Shown one piece after another: positions 1 to 9,822 of a DNA stretch of 43,199 nt. Positions within the stretch are counted from its first letter, which is position 1. Each line of letters starts with the position of its first letter. Below the pieces are notes generated by a model that saw nothing but the letters and a program-made list of their open reading frames with translations, was not told the origin of the DNA and made no database searches. Source of the stretch: CAZHTF01 sp964535305. GTDB taxonomy: Bacteria; Planctomycetota; Phycisphaerae; UBA1845; Fen-1342. The DNA is taken from positions 1 through 43,199 of the forward strand of contig CAZHTF010000020.1 in NCBI GenBank assembly GCA_964535305.1, in the 5' to 3' direction. Both the position numbers and the translations under genes were made by a program.

Positions 1-1191
1 AAAATCCGGAACGAAATACGCGACCTTATGGATCGACAGTTCGGCCATTTGCTGCGGCGCGATGCCCAGCCCGGCGATGGTGGTCTGGCGCGCGTTGGCG
101 TGCATCGCCCAGAAGCCGAGGAATTGCTTGGCGAGCGTGAGCTTGTCGCCGCCGGCGTCCGCCGCCGCGTCGAGCAGATCGGCCGTGGCGCGGTCGTCCA
201 CCAGCGCGGGCGCGTCCTGCGCAGGCACGCGATACTCGCAGACGAAGCGCTCCGTCCGCGGCAGCGGCAGCTCGGGCATCTCTTCGCGCAAACTCTCGAT
301 CCAGTCATGTTCGAGCTGCAACGTCGGCAGGTCCGGATCGGGAAAGTAGCGGTATTCGTGGGCTTCTTCTTTTTGCCGCTGCGGCAGCGTGACCATCCGG
401 GCATCGTCCCAGCCGCGATTGGTCTTGTTGCCCAGGGCAAATTCTTCCCGCTGCTCGCGCCACGCCGCCCGCTGCCGCTCCAGCTCGAACGCCACCGCGC
501 TGTGCACCGAGCGGAACGAGTTGAGGTTCTTCACCTCGACGATCGGCGTGCGGAACTCGCGCCCGTCCTCGAGCACGCGCAGGTTGATGTTTGGCTCGAA
601 GCGCATCTGTCCCTGCTGCATGTTGGCTTCGCTCACACCGAGGTAGCGCACCAGCCGCTGCAACTGCACCGCAAACTCGCGGGCCTCCTCCGCACTGCGC
701 AGGTCCGGCTCGCTGACGATCTCCAGCAGCGGCGTGCCGGCGCGGTTCAGGTCGATCGCCGAGCATCCCGGAAAATCATGCACGCTCTTGCCGGCGTCCT
801 CCTCCAGATGTGCACGCTTGATCCGCACGCGGCGATGCTGCCCCTCGAATGCGAATTCCAAGTAGCCCTCGCTGCCCAGCGGTTGATCGAATTGTGAGAT
901 CTGGTAATTCTTCGGCAGATCCGGGTAGTAGTAGCTCTTGCGGTCCCAGCGCGTCAGCCCGGCGATGCGACAGTTCAGCGCCAGCGCGCAGCGCACCGCC
1001 AGCTCGATCGCGTGCCGGTTAATCACCGGCAGCGCTCCGGGCAGCCCCAGGCACACCGGGCAGACGCAGGTATTCGGCTCGGCCCCGAAACGCAGCGGGC
1101 AGGCGCAGAACATCTTCGAGCGCGTCGCGAGCTGCACATGGATCTCGAGCCCGATGATCGGCTCGTATCGGGCCGTATCCGCAGTGCTCAT
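1..1191 (-). CDS. gatB: Aspartyl/glutamyl-tRNA(Asn/Gln) amidotransferase subunit B (3' end outside window)
   Basis: GatB binds misacylated Glu-tRNA(Gln) or Asp-tRNA(Asn) in the GatCAB complex and activates the acyl group, so that ammonia from GatA can amidate it. The minus-strand product starts MSTADTARYEPIIGLEIHVQ and continues with the Cys-rich zinc region (CACPLRFGAEPNTCVCPVC) and YYYPDLPKNYQISQ, which are unmistakable GatB motifs; RAGTPLLEI follows. 397 codons are visible, ending ...HKVAYFVPDF. Family members have about 475-500 residues, so the C-terminal YqeY-like domain lies beyond the left edge. The ATG (1191-1189) overlaps the TGA of the upstream GNAT gene as ATGA, indicating translational coupling. 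gatA and gatC are not adjacent on this side. Confidence 0.97.
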   Translation of the reverse strand, partial: MSTADTARYEPIIGLEIHVQLATRSKMFCACPLRFGAEPNTCVCPVCLGLPGALPVINRHAIELAVRCALALNCRIAGLTRWDRKSYYYPDLPKNYQISQFDQPLGSEGYLEFAFEGQHRRVRIKRAHLEEDAGKSVHDFPGCSAIDLNRAGTPLLEIVSEPDLRSAEEAREFAVQLQRLVRYLGVSEANMQQGQMRFEPNINLRVLEDGREFRTPIVEVKNLNSFRSVHSAVAFELERQRAAWREQREEFALGNKTNRGWDDARMVTLPQRQKEEAHEYRYFPDPDLPTLQLEHDWIESLREEMPELPLPRTERFVCEYRVPAQDAPALVDDRATADLLDAAADAGGDKLTLAKQFLGFWAMHANARQTTIAGLGIAPQQMAELSIHKVAYFVPDF

Positions 1192-1976
1192 GTCCACGAC
1201 TCCCGCGCGTCGGGCCGAACGAACCAAACCATCACGCCATCATCGACGAATCCGAGCCGCTGCGCCCACGCGCGGGCCGGCAGATTCTGCGTATCGATCT
1301 CGAGGCACACCGGCAACAGCCGCCAGCGCCGCGCCGTCGCCACCAGTTGAGCCGCGAGCGCCGTGCCGACACCCATCCGCCGCTGCTCGGGCAGCACGAA
1401 AAAATCGCACAGCCGACCGATCTGCCCGACCTGCAATAGCGCCGCAATACCCAGCGGCTGATCACCGCGCAGCGCGAGCAGCGCTTCGTATTGCGGGTCA
1501 TTCAGCCGCTCGAGCATCGCGTATTGCCACGCCGCCCCCCAGGCGCCCGCCAGCTCCGCGCGGCGTGTCAGCACTTGCGTATACGTGCGGCGCATGGCCC
1601 GCGCGCTGAGGCAGCGAATGCGCTCCACAGCGGAGATGCGCCGCTCCAGTGGCAGCACCAGCGACACGGATTCGCACCGCGCCAGGCCGCGCTGCGCGGC
1701 CAGCGGTTCGAGCGGCTCGGGCGGCTGTTCCAGGCGCGGCCGCCACGCGCCGCACTCGGCGTCATGCTCCCGGAAGAACGCGTCGATCAGCGTCGGCGCG
1801 CCGGCCGCGTCTTCGCCCAGCTCAATCTCTCCCATAAAATTGAGTTGCGGCGCGCGGCGATGTGCGTCGCAGAGATACGCATAGCCGCAATCGAGCGTGG
1901 TACGCGTGCTGACCTGCTCGAAGTACACTTGGTTTGACCGCCGCACGCCCATTGTCGCCACGGTCATCGCCGACAT
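1188..1976 (-). CDS. GNAT family N-acetyltransferase
   Basis: Predicted acetyl-CoA-dependent N-acetyltransferase of 262 residues; substrate unknown. The GNAT acetyl-CoA loop is visible in the C-terminal half as LCDFFVLPEQRRMGVGTALA, followed by LEIDTQNLPARAWAQRLGF, the usual beta5-alpha4 'N..A...Y..LGF' segment. The first half (about 100 residues) is not a recognisable GNAT core and may be a divergent N-terminal GNAT-like repeat. I chose the ATG at 1976 because a perfect TATAAT lies exactly 6 nt upstream, which would place transcription initiation on the A of the ATG. An in-frame ATG further upstream (2030) adds 18 residues and would lie before that promoter. The stop overlaps the gatB start (ATGA), so the two are co-transcribed. 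Confidence 0.85.
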   Translation of the reverse strand: MSAMTVATMGVRRSNQVYFEQVSTRTTLDCGYAYLCDAHRRAPQLNFMGEIELGEDAAGAPTLIDAFFREHDAECGAWRPRLEQPPEPLEPLAAQRGLARCESVSLVLPLERRISAVERIRCLSARAMRRTYTQVLTRRAELAGAWGAAWQYAMLERLNDPQYEALLALRGDQPLGIAALLQVGQIGRLCDFFVLPEQRRMGVGTALAAQLVATARRWRLLPVCLEIDTQNLPARAWAQRLGFVDDGVMVWFVRPDARESWT

Positions 1977-1982
1977 GCCGCG

Positions 1983-1988
1983 ATTATA
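1983..1988 (-). promoter_or_regulatory. -10 hexamer, leaderless promoter for GNAT-gatB
   Basis: A perfect TATAAT on the minus strand, 6 nt before the ATG at 1976. The -35 region 17 nt further upstream (TTCGCT) matches the consensus at only 3 of 6 positions. No Shine-Dalgarno sequence precedes the ATG. Initiation 7 nt after the hexamer would coincide with the start codon. Confidence 0.6.
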
Positions 1989-2160
1989 GGTGCGGCGGTG
2001 TTCAGAGCGAATCTGGCGGCGGCCGATCAAATTCCCGCAGCGGCGCGGGATTTCGCGCAGCGGCTTGCGCGAGCAGTGCGGCGACGCTACTAGCCGCGAT
2101 GCCCGTCACTGGCATGGCGATTGCCGATGAAGTGACCGGTTGATCGACCTGGTTCGCAGC

Positions 2161-2166
2161 AAGGAG
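2161..2166 (+). promoter_or_regulatory. Shine-Dalgarno AAGGAG that decides the GTG start
   Basis: AAGGAG with a 6-nt spacer (TCCTTT) before GTG 2173. It argues against the upstream TTG at 2140. Confidence 0.8.
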
Positions 2167-2172
2167 TCCTTT

Positions 2173-4098
2173 GTGTCCGCAGGCATTGCGCCCGCTCCAA
2201 TGGCCGCCAACGACTGGCGGAAACGCCACGCCTCGAAAATCACCAGCCTGGCCAACGCGATCGCGCGGATTCGGCCCGGCGATCGCATTTACCTTTCCGA
2301 CGGCTCCGCGACGCCGCTGGGTCTGATTCCAGGCTTGATCGCGCCGGAAGCTGCCCTTGGTGACAACGAGATTATTCACATGTTGACCTTTGGGGACGCG
2401 CCGTATGTGCGGCCCGAGTTCGCTGGCAAGTTCCGGCACAACGCGCTATTCATCGGGCCGAACGTGCGTGACGCGGTCGCCGACGGACGTGCGGATTACA
2501 CCCCGATCTTCTTGTCGGAGATTCCGGGACAGATTCGAACCCGCCGCATCCCGATCGATGTGGCGATGATCGCGGTCTCCCCGCCGGACGAGGCCGGCTT
2601 CTGCACGTTTGGCACGCACGTGGACTGCGCGCCGGCGGCGTGCGACGCGGCCCGCGTAATCATTGCACAGGTGAATCCGCGCATGCCGCGCAGCCACGGG
2701 CCGCATCGGCTGCACCTTGACCGCATCGCGGCGCTGGTCGAGATTGAGCACGAGATTCCGACGCTGCCGCCGCCCAAAATGCGTGGCGAAACCGAGGCCA
2801 TCGCCCGCAACATCGCCGAGCTGATCCCCGACGGCGCCACGCTGCAACTGGGCATCGGCGGCATTCCCGACGGCGTGCTGCGCTTCCTCACCGATCGCAA
2901 AGATCTCGGTATTCACACTGAGATGTTCAGCGACGGCGTGGTCGAGTTGGCGGAGCGCGGCGTGATCACCGGACGCTGCAAGACGCTGCACAACGGAAAA
3001 ATCGTCGCCAGCTTCTGCTTCGGCACAAAGCGCGTCTACGACTTCCTCGACAACAACCCGGTTGTCGAGCTCTACCCAGTCGACTACACCAACGATCCCT
3101 TCGTCATCGCCCGAAATGACAACATGATCGCGATCAACACCTGCCTTGAGATCGATCTGACCGGGCAGGTCTGCTCCGACTCGATCGGTACACGCTTCTA
3201 CAGCGGCATCGGCGGGCAGGTCGACTTCATCCGCGGCGCCGCCCGCAGCCGCGGCGGAAAGCCAATCATCGCGCTGCCCGCCACCGCCTGCGACGGCAGT
3301 GTCTCGCGGATTGTCCCGCGGCTCAGCGATGGCGCCGGCGTAGTAACCACGCGCGGCGACGTGCACTGGGTGGTCACCGAGTATGGCGCCGTCAACCTTC
3401 ACGGAAAAAACGTGCGCGAGCGGGCCATGGCGCTGATCTCAATCGCGCATCCAAAATTCCGCCCGTGGCTGTTGGCCGAGGCCAAGCAGCACCGGCTGGT
3501 GTACCGAGATCAGCTCGAGCCCCCGCTGCGGGCCCCGGTGTATCCAAAACGGCTCGAGACGCAGGCGCGCTGCAAAGATGGCACCACCGTGCTGATCCGC
3601 CCGATCAAGCCCACGGATGAATCGTTGCTGCGCGAAATGTTCTACCGCCTGACGCAGGAGACCATTTATCACCGCTTCTTCGCAACGCGGAGAATGATGC
3701 CGCACGAGCACCTGCAGCGCTTCTGCAACGTCGACTACGAGCGCGATATGACGCTGGTCGCCTCGCTGCGCAGCGGCGACGACGAGAAGCTGATCGGCTT
3801 TGCAACGTACAACCGCGAGCCTGAAGGTGATTTCGCCGAGGCCGCATTCCTGGTCGACGACGCCTGGCAGGGCCGCGGCATCGGCACGCTGCTGATGCGG
3901 CGGCTAACCGAGATCGCCGAGGTCCGCGGCCTCGACGGCTTCACCGCGATCGTGCTATCGGACAATCTGCGGATGATGCGCGTCTTCGAGAAGTGCGGAT
4001 ACCCGATCGAGGTGGTGAACCGTTCGGATACGCTCTCGCTCCGCATTCCATTTACTCAGGCGCGCGAGAATTGGAGCCAGATCAGCGAGAATCGCTGA
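2173..4098 (+). CDS. Acetyl-CoA hydrolase/transferase fused to a C-terminal GNAT acetyltransferase domain
   Basis: 641 residues. Residues of roughly 15-450 form an acetyl-CoA hydrolase/CoA-transferase module: IGGIPDGVLRFLTDRKDLG, then HTEMFSDGVVELAERG, which holds the likely catalytic Glu of class I CoA-transferases, and a C-terminal GRGKP-like region (SRGGKPIIALPATACDG). Residues about 460-640 form a complete GNAT domain with the acetyl-CoA loop WQGRGIGTLLMRRL. The family moves CoA between carboxylates or hydrolyses acetyl-CoA; the GNAT half may acetylate a protein or metabolite, but its target cannot be read from sequence. The start is a GTG at 2173, with a full AAGGAG at 2161-2166 and a 6-nt spacer. 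An earlier in-frame TTG at 2140 has no ribosome binding site. The gene diverges from the GNAT-gatB pair across a 196-bp gap. Confidence 0.93.
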   Translation: MSAGIAPAPMAANDWRKRHASKITSLANAIARIRPGDRIYLSDGSATPLGLIPGLIAPEAALGDNEIIHMLTFGDAPYVRPEFAGKFRHNALFIGPNVRDAVADGRADYTPIFLSEIPGQIRTRRIPIDVAMIAVSPPDEAGFCTFGTHVDCAPAACDAARVIIAQVNPRMPRSHGPHRLHLDRIAALVEIEHEIPTLPPPKMRGETEAIARNIAELIPDGATLQLGIGGIPDGVLRFLTDRKDLGIHTEMFSDGVVELAERGVITGRCKTLHNGKIVASFCFGTKRVYDFLDNNPVVELYPVDYTNDPFVIARNDNMIAINTCLEIDLTGQVCSDSIGTRFYSGIGGQVDFIRGAARSRGGKPIIALPATACDGSVSRIVPRLSDGAGVVTTRGDVHWVVTEYGAVNLHGKNVRERAMALISIAHPKFRPWLLAEAKQHRLVYRDQLEPPLRAPVYPKRLETQARCKDGTTVLIRPIKPTDESLLREMFYRLTQETIYHRFFATRRMMPHEHLQRFCNVDYERDMTLVASLRSGDDEKLIGFATYNREPEGDFAEAAFLVDDAWQGRGIGTLLMRRLTEIAEVRGLDGFTAIVLSDNLRMMRVFEKCGYPIEVVNRSDTLSLRIPFTQARENWSQISENR

Positions 4099-4165
4099 GC
4101 GGTTTGACTTTACCCCGGCGGCGTTGCCTGCCTGCGTGAAGTGGAGATTCGTTGCGCTGGACGAC

Positions 4166-4217
4166 GGCGACTGTTTGCATCGCTGGCCAGCGGCGACCGT
4201 TTGCGTCGCTGGCCAAC
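4166..4217 (+). repeat. Tandem repeat, two 26-bp units
   Basis: Unit 1 (4166-4191) begins GGCGACTGTTTGCATCGCTG and unit 2 (4192-4217) begins GGCGACCGTTTGCGTCGCTG. The two units differ at three positions (T/C, A/G and G/A in GGCCAGC/GGCCAAC). Confidence 0.85.
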
Positions 4218-4230
4218 GTGGCGCGAGTCT

Positions 4231-4275
4231 TCGCCCCGACGGGGCGGAGGAATGTAGCCACGGGTGGAGCGAGGC
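4231..4275 (+). repeat. Dispersed repeat: GC hairpin plus 23-bp conserved element
   Basis: A small hairpin (GCCCCGACGGGGC) is followed by a 23-bp element at 4253-4275 that begins TGTAGCCACGGGTGG and ends AGCGAGGC. The identical 23 bp recur at 43177-43199, also preceded by a GC hairpin. The element contains a CCAC-GG-GTGG palindrome. Confidence 0.85.
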
Positions 4276-4280
4276 CTGCG

Positions 4281-4392
4281 GGGCCGAGTTTCTAGAAAAC
4301 CCAGACACATCCTTGGCGACATTCCGCGGACCGCCGGGGCCGAATTTCCAGAAAACCAAGACACGCAATCGGCTACATTCCGTGGAATCTCA
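4281..4392 (+). repeat. Imperfect tandem repeat, two 56-bp units
   Basis: Unit 1 (4281-4336) starts GGGCCGAGTTTCTAGAAAAC and unit 2 (4337-4392) starts GGGCCGAATTTCCAGAAAAC. Both continue with CC-AGACAC and later ACATTCCGYGGA. A third, inverted and more degraded copy of the core is at 43116-43148. Confidence 0.8.
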
Positions 4393-4508
4393 ACCGAAAG
4401 GACGATCGAACGCGGCAGGCTGCTCCACTCACGCTACACAGCGGGATGGAACGAAACTGCCCTAGCTCCAACATCTCACGCGACGCACTCACGAGTTCTT
4501 CATCGCGC

Positions 4509-4539
4509 GATGTCCGGCGTCCCCCCGACGCCGGACATC
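4509..4539. terminator. Strong hairpin with perfect 13-bp arms
   Basis: Arms GATGTCCGGCGTC (4509-4521) and its exact reverse complement (4527-4539) flank a loop of five C. No T-tract follows on either strand, so it is not a classical intrinsic terminator. It may stop read-through from the CoA-transferase gene or act as a protein-binding palindrome; 'terminator' is a tentative label. Confidence 0.4.
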
Positions 4540-4841
4540 ATGCTTTGGGCCCGCGTGCCGCGCGCGAGGACAAATCGACAGCGCGCGGCAACGCACAATC
4601 GATCGGCGATCGTAGGTCCGCAGGCGCTCAGCGCAGCAACGCAGCGCTGTCTTCAATCGGGCAGAATTACCCAGCAAGACTCCGCAGGATCGGAACGCCG
4701 CAGCCACCGGCGTCCATTTCAGAATACGCCACCGGTCAAACGGCCAAAGTGTCGCAGCGGCAGATGCCGGCGCCGTGGCTCGCTTTTCCGCGCGCGGAAT
4801 GCATGGTTGCCATTCACGCTCCGCCGCGGCAAGATCGCGCG

Positions 4842-6131
4842 ATGCTCACCGCTGCCGGCGCGGAAAAGATTTGCGACGTCGCGATCGTCGGCGCGGGCGC
4901 GGCCGGCCTCGCCACCGCCATCTTCGCCCGGCGCCGCAACCCGCAGTTGAGCGTCTGGCTGCTCGAAGGGGCCCGCAGCATCGGAGCGAAGATCCTGGTC
5001 AGCGGCGGCGGGCGCTGCAACGTCACCAACGCGCGCGTCAGCCCCAGCGATTACCAGGGCGGCAGCCGCAACATCATCCGCCGCGTGCTGGCGCGCTTTG
5101 ACGTCGCCAGCACGATCGCGTTCTTTCGCGAGATCGGGGTTTCGCTGCACGAGGAGGACAACGGCAAGCTTTTTCCAGACTCGAACCGTGCTCGCAGCGT
5201 GTGCGACGCACTGCTGGGCGAAGCGGCCCGAGTCGGTGTGCGCATCCTTCTGGGTCGGCGCGTGCGGGCGGTGAGTGCCGCGGGGTCTACGCTCGAACTT
5301 GAGCTCGACGACGTTGCCGCAACGAAGCGCGAGCGGCTGCGTGCGGCGGCCGTGGTGCTGGCGACCGGCGGACTCTCGCTTCCCAAAACGGGCAGCGACG
5401 GCGCCGGCTACGCGATTGCGCGGCACTTCGGACATTCGATCGTCCCGACCACGCCGGCGCTCGCCCCGCTCTTGCTCGATGGAGATTTTCACAGCGGCCT
5501 GTCGGGCGTTTCGCACGAGGTAGAGATCCAGATTCGCTCCGGCGCGACCCGCGCGAGCTTTCCCGGCGCGCTGCTCTGGACGCACTTCGGAATCAGCGGA
5601 CCCGCACCGATGAATGCCTCCGGAACCTGGCATCGGCTGACGCGCGCGGGCCAGACGCCCAAAGTCACCGCCCGACTCGTGCCGCTCCCGCATTTTGAGG
5701 CCGCTGAGCAGGCGTTTCTGCAACTTGCGGCGGAATCGCCCGCGGGCCGGTTGCAATCGATCCTGGAGCGCTGGCTTCCGACCCGGGTTGCGGGAGCGGT
5801 GTGTCAGCGCCTGGCCGCGCCCGCCACGACGCCGCTAGCGCAATTCTCGCGGGCGGCCCGCCACGCGCTCTTGCAGGCGCTGCTGGCGTGGCCGCTGCCG
5901 GTGCGCGACAGCCGCGGATACGGATACGCCGAGGTCACCGCGGGCGGCGTGGCGCTGGGCGAGATCGACTCGCGCAGCATGCAGTCGCGGCTACAGCCCG
6001 GGCTGTACCTGGTGGGCGAAATCCTGGACGTCGACGGCCGCATCGGCGGATTCAACTTCCAGTGGGCCTGGAGCAGCGCGTTCGTCTGTGGCGAGGCACT
6101 GGGGCAAATGCACGGAACCGCGGCGAAGTAA
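4842..6131 (+). CDS. NAD(P)/FAD-dependent oxidoreductase, HI0933/BaiN family
   Basis: Flavoprotein of 429 residues from the chosen ATG. The N-terminus is a dinucleotide-binding fold (DVAIVGAGAAGLATAIFARR) followed by the family signature KILVSGGGRCNVTNA. A second FAD motif (VVLATGGLSLPKTGSDGAGY) and the C-terminal GGFNFQWAWSSAFVCGEALG close the FAD site. Members include BaiN-like and YhiN-like proteins whose substrates are mostly unknown, so no reaction is assigned. An in-frame ATG at 4803 would add 13 residues; neither start has a clear ribosome binding site. The long upstream open frame (from 4446) crosses repeat DNA and is not family sequence. The gene stands alone after the repeat region. 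Confidence 0.9.
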   Translation: MLTAAGAEKICDVAIVGAGAAGLATAIFARRRNPQLSVWLLEGARSIGAKILVSGGGRCNVTNARVSPSDYQGGSRNIIRRVLARFDVASTIAFFREIGVSLHEEDNGKLFPDSNRARSVCDALLGEAARVGVRILLGRRVRAVSAAGSTLELELDDVAATKRERLRAAAVVLATGGLSLPKTGSDGAGYAIARHFGHSIVPTTPALAPLLLDGDFHSGLSGVSHEVEIQIRSGATRASFPGALLWTHFGISGPAPMNASGTWHRLTRAGQTPKVTARLVPLPHFEAAEQAFLQLAAESPAGRLQSILERWLPTRVAGAVCQRLAAPATTPLAQFSRAARHALLQALLAWPLPVRDSRGYGYAEVTAGGVALGEIDSRSMQSRLQPGLYLVGEILDVDGRIGGFNFQWAWSSAFVCGEALGQMHGTAAK

Positions 6132-6276
6132 CGCTGCGCCAGCCCGGCCGACCATCCTTGGCATGACCGCGGCGCGGGTATCATGCACGGGTCTTCCGCA
6201 AATCCTCTGCGGGATTCTCCGCTGGATCAGTATCATCCCATTGGGGTCTGTTCAATTCTGGCCGGAGGAAAACGAT

Positions 6277-7866
6277 ATGCGCGCTCGACTCATCGGCGGC
6301 CTTCTGTTCGCGCACCTTTGGAGCTCGGCATCCTGGGCGCAGCCGCTCGGAGCGGCATTCACGTATCAGGGCCGACTCAGCAGCGGCGGCGTGCCAGCCA
6401 ACGGCCCGCACGACATGCAGTTCCGCTTGCACCCCAGCGCAAGCGGCGGCGGCACGATATTCGGGCCGATTTGCCTAGATGGCGTTAGCGTCGTCGGTGG
6501 GCTCTTCTCGGTGGTCGTTGATTTCGGCCCCGTCTTCGACGGTAGCGCACTGTGGCTTTCCGTCAGCGTTCGACCCGACAGCACGCCGGGCAACTGCGGC
6601 AGCGGCTCATACACGCTCCTCTCGCCGCGGCTGGCGCTGACAGCTACCCCATACGCGGCACGGGCCCTTTCAGCGCCAAACGGCCACGCGCTCAACGCTG
6701 TCGACGGCAATCCCGTTTCCGCGCTCTTCGTGGATAGTGTGGGCGAGGTCGGCGTGAGCACGACGACTCCAAGCATGTCGTTCGAAGTCGCCGGACCCAC
6801 GAACCTCTACAACCGGCCCAGCCTGGGCGTTTCGTTTAACTCGGACGACTATCTCTACATGCATGCGGCGGACGATCCGTCGTTTATCTGGCCGATCTCC
6901 GACGCGCTGCGATTCGGCAACGAAACCAGCCGCGGCGCCGGCTACGTGGAGCGCATGCGGATCAGCAGCGACGGAAAGCTCGGCATCGGCACTGATTCGC
7001 CAGAAAATGCGCTGCAGGTCAGCCGAACGCTCGGCGGTTCCGACGTGATCGCGCTGCAACACGACTTGCAGTTTCAGATCAATAACGGAATCGGCGAGAA
7101 GTCAATGGGCATCGGTGTGTTGGACGGCGGCGTCGGCATGATTCAGGTGAAGGAAATCAACGTCGGCTATAACAGCCTTCTGCTCAACCCCAACGGCGGC
7201 TTCATCCAATTGCTCGGAGACAATTCGACCGGCAATGCCGGCGTTCGGCAGGCATACACAAACAACGATTTCGCCGTGCGGAACGGGCTCGGAAATCCAT
7301 TCGTGTTCTCGTGTTACTCAACCACTGGCAGCAGCCTGTTTCAGGTTCAGGCCGACGGCGATGTCCTTGGCTGCGGCATCACCTGCCTGAGCGACGCGCG
7401 CAAGAAAACGAATGTCGAGCCGCTCCATGATGCGCTCGCGACCGTGCGGCGACTGCGCGGCGTGACATTCGACTGGATCGACCCAGAACGAGCCAGGAAC
7501 GGCCGCCAGATCGGGTTCATCGCGCAGGAGGTCGAGGCGATCGCGCCCAATCTCGTCAAGGTCGGTGAGGATGGATCAAAGTTCCTGAACTATCAGGGCG
7601 TGACGCCGCTGCTAGCCGAAGCGATCGAGGAGCAGCAAGCGCAGATCGACGCGCAGCGGACACGGATCGAGGGGCTGCGATCGGATGGCGAGTTGCAGCA
7701 GAGGATCGGAGCCGAAGTGCTGGCGCAGCTCGCGATCGTGCGCGACGAGACGGCAGGTCAGCTTAGCGCGCTTCGGGCCGAGAATGCCGAGCTGCGGCGC
7801 CGCCTGGAGCACTTGGAGAAACGAATGGCGTCGCAACTCGCGGCCCGCCCCGAACAAGCGCCATAG
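6277..7866 (+). CDS. Secreted surface protein with C-terminal peptidase S74 (intramolecular chaperone) domain
   Basis: 529 residues. A signal peptide (MRARLIGGLLFAHLWSSASWA-QP) is followed by FTYQGRLSSGGVPANGPHDM, an N-terminal module common in planctomycete surface proteins. The middle is Gly/Asn-rich, with repeat-like beta motifs (KLGIGTDSPENALQV). At residue 372 begins SDARKKTN, the self-cleavage motif of S74 chaperones: Ser372 plus Lys377 five residues on. GFIAQEVEAIAPNLV follows, then a coiled coil of about 70 residues. In phage tail spikes and fibres this domain drives trimerisation and then cuts itself off. I infer a trimeric fibre-like cell-surface protein here. The start ATG has GGAGG 8 nt upstream. 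No phage genes are nearby. Confidence 0.88.
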   Translation: MRARLIGGLLFAHLWSSASWAQPLGAAFTYQGRLSSGGVPANGPHDMQFRLHPSASGGGTIFGPICLDGVSVVGGLFSVVVDFGPVFDGSALWLSVSVRPDSTPGNCGSGSYTLLSPRLALTATPYAARALSAPNGHALNAVDGNPVSALFVDSVGEVGVSTTTPSMSFEVAGPTNLYNRPSLGVSFNSDDYLYMHAADDPSFIWPISDALRFGNETSRGAGYVERMRISSDGKLGIGTDSPENALQVSRTLGGSDVIALQHDLQFQINNGIGEKSMGIGVLDGGVGMIQVKEINVGYNSLLLNPNGGFIQLLGDNSTGNAGVRQAYTNNDFAVRNGLGNPFVFSCYSTTGSSLFQVQADGDVLGCGITCLSDARKKTNVEPLHDALATVRRLRGVTFDWIDPERARNGRQIGFIAQEVEAIAPNLVKVGEDGSKFLNYQGVTPLLAEAIEEQQAQIDAQRTRIEGLRSDGELQQRIGAEVLAQLAIVRDETAGQLSALRAENAELRRRLEHLEKRMASQLAARPEQAP

Positions 7867-8109
7867 TCGCAAGGCGACGCACCAGCCCGATGGTCCGGAG
7901 TCTGCCGGCGGAGCGCACGCGAACTGACGGCGTGTTTATCCCCAAGTCCGGCAATAGGCTCGCCTTCCGATCGTTTTGCCGTGTGTTCGTCGCGCTGGGG
8001 AGTCGACGACACGCGGGCCGAGGCGCGCACGCAGGCCGGTCGGCGGCACAGGTGCGAGCCGTGTCGACCAGACCGCCGCGCCCGCCCGCGATTCGTCGGG
8101 AGATTCGCA

Positions 8110-9801
<1,692 letters not shown>

Positions 9802-9822
9802 CACAAGCACGGGAGAGCGGGC

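Larger units (their letters stand above)
4099..4841. other. 743-bp non-coding region with repeats and a hairpin
   Basis: No convincing gene is present. Open frames crossing it (such as 4264-4950) translate repeat units into Arg/Pro-rich peptides without a ribosome binding site. It holds a 26-bp tandem repeat (4166-4217), a member of a dispersed repeat with a GC hairpin (4231-4275), a 56-bp imperfect tandem repeat (4281-4392) and a perfect 13-bp inverted repeat (4509-4539). The last 300 bp before the flavoprotein gene show nothing recognisable. Confidence 0.7.

Noticed and set aside
2088..2140. Short inverted repeat (CCCGTCAC...GTGACCGG) in the divergent gap as an operator
   Set aside because: Only 7 of 8 positions match, the arms are short, and there is no second copy to support it.
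4264..4950. Open frame across the 4.3-kb repeats as a possible gene
   Set aside because: It translates the two 56-bp units and flanking DNA, has no ribosome binding site, and overlaps the flavoprotein start in another frame.
6158..6184. TTGGCA-N15-TATCAT before the S74 gene as a promoter
   Set aside because: The 15-nt spacer is short, and another TATCAT (6231-6236) is nearer the gene; neither has a good -35 at a normal distance.
6277..7866. S74 domain as a sign of prophage
   Set aside because: Neighbours are chromosomal genes, the protein has a signal peptide, and no capsid, portal, terminase or integrase gene is present.
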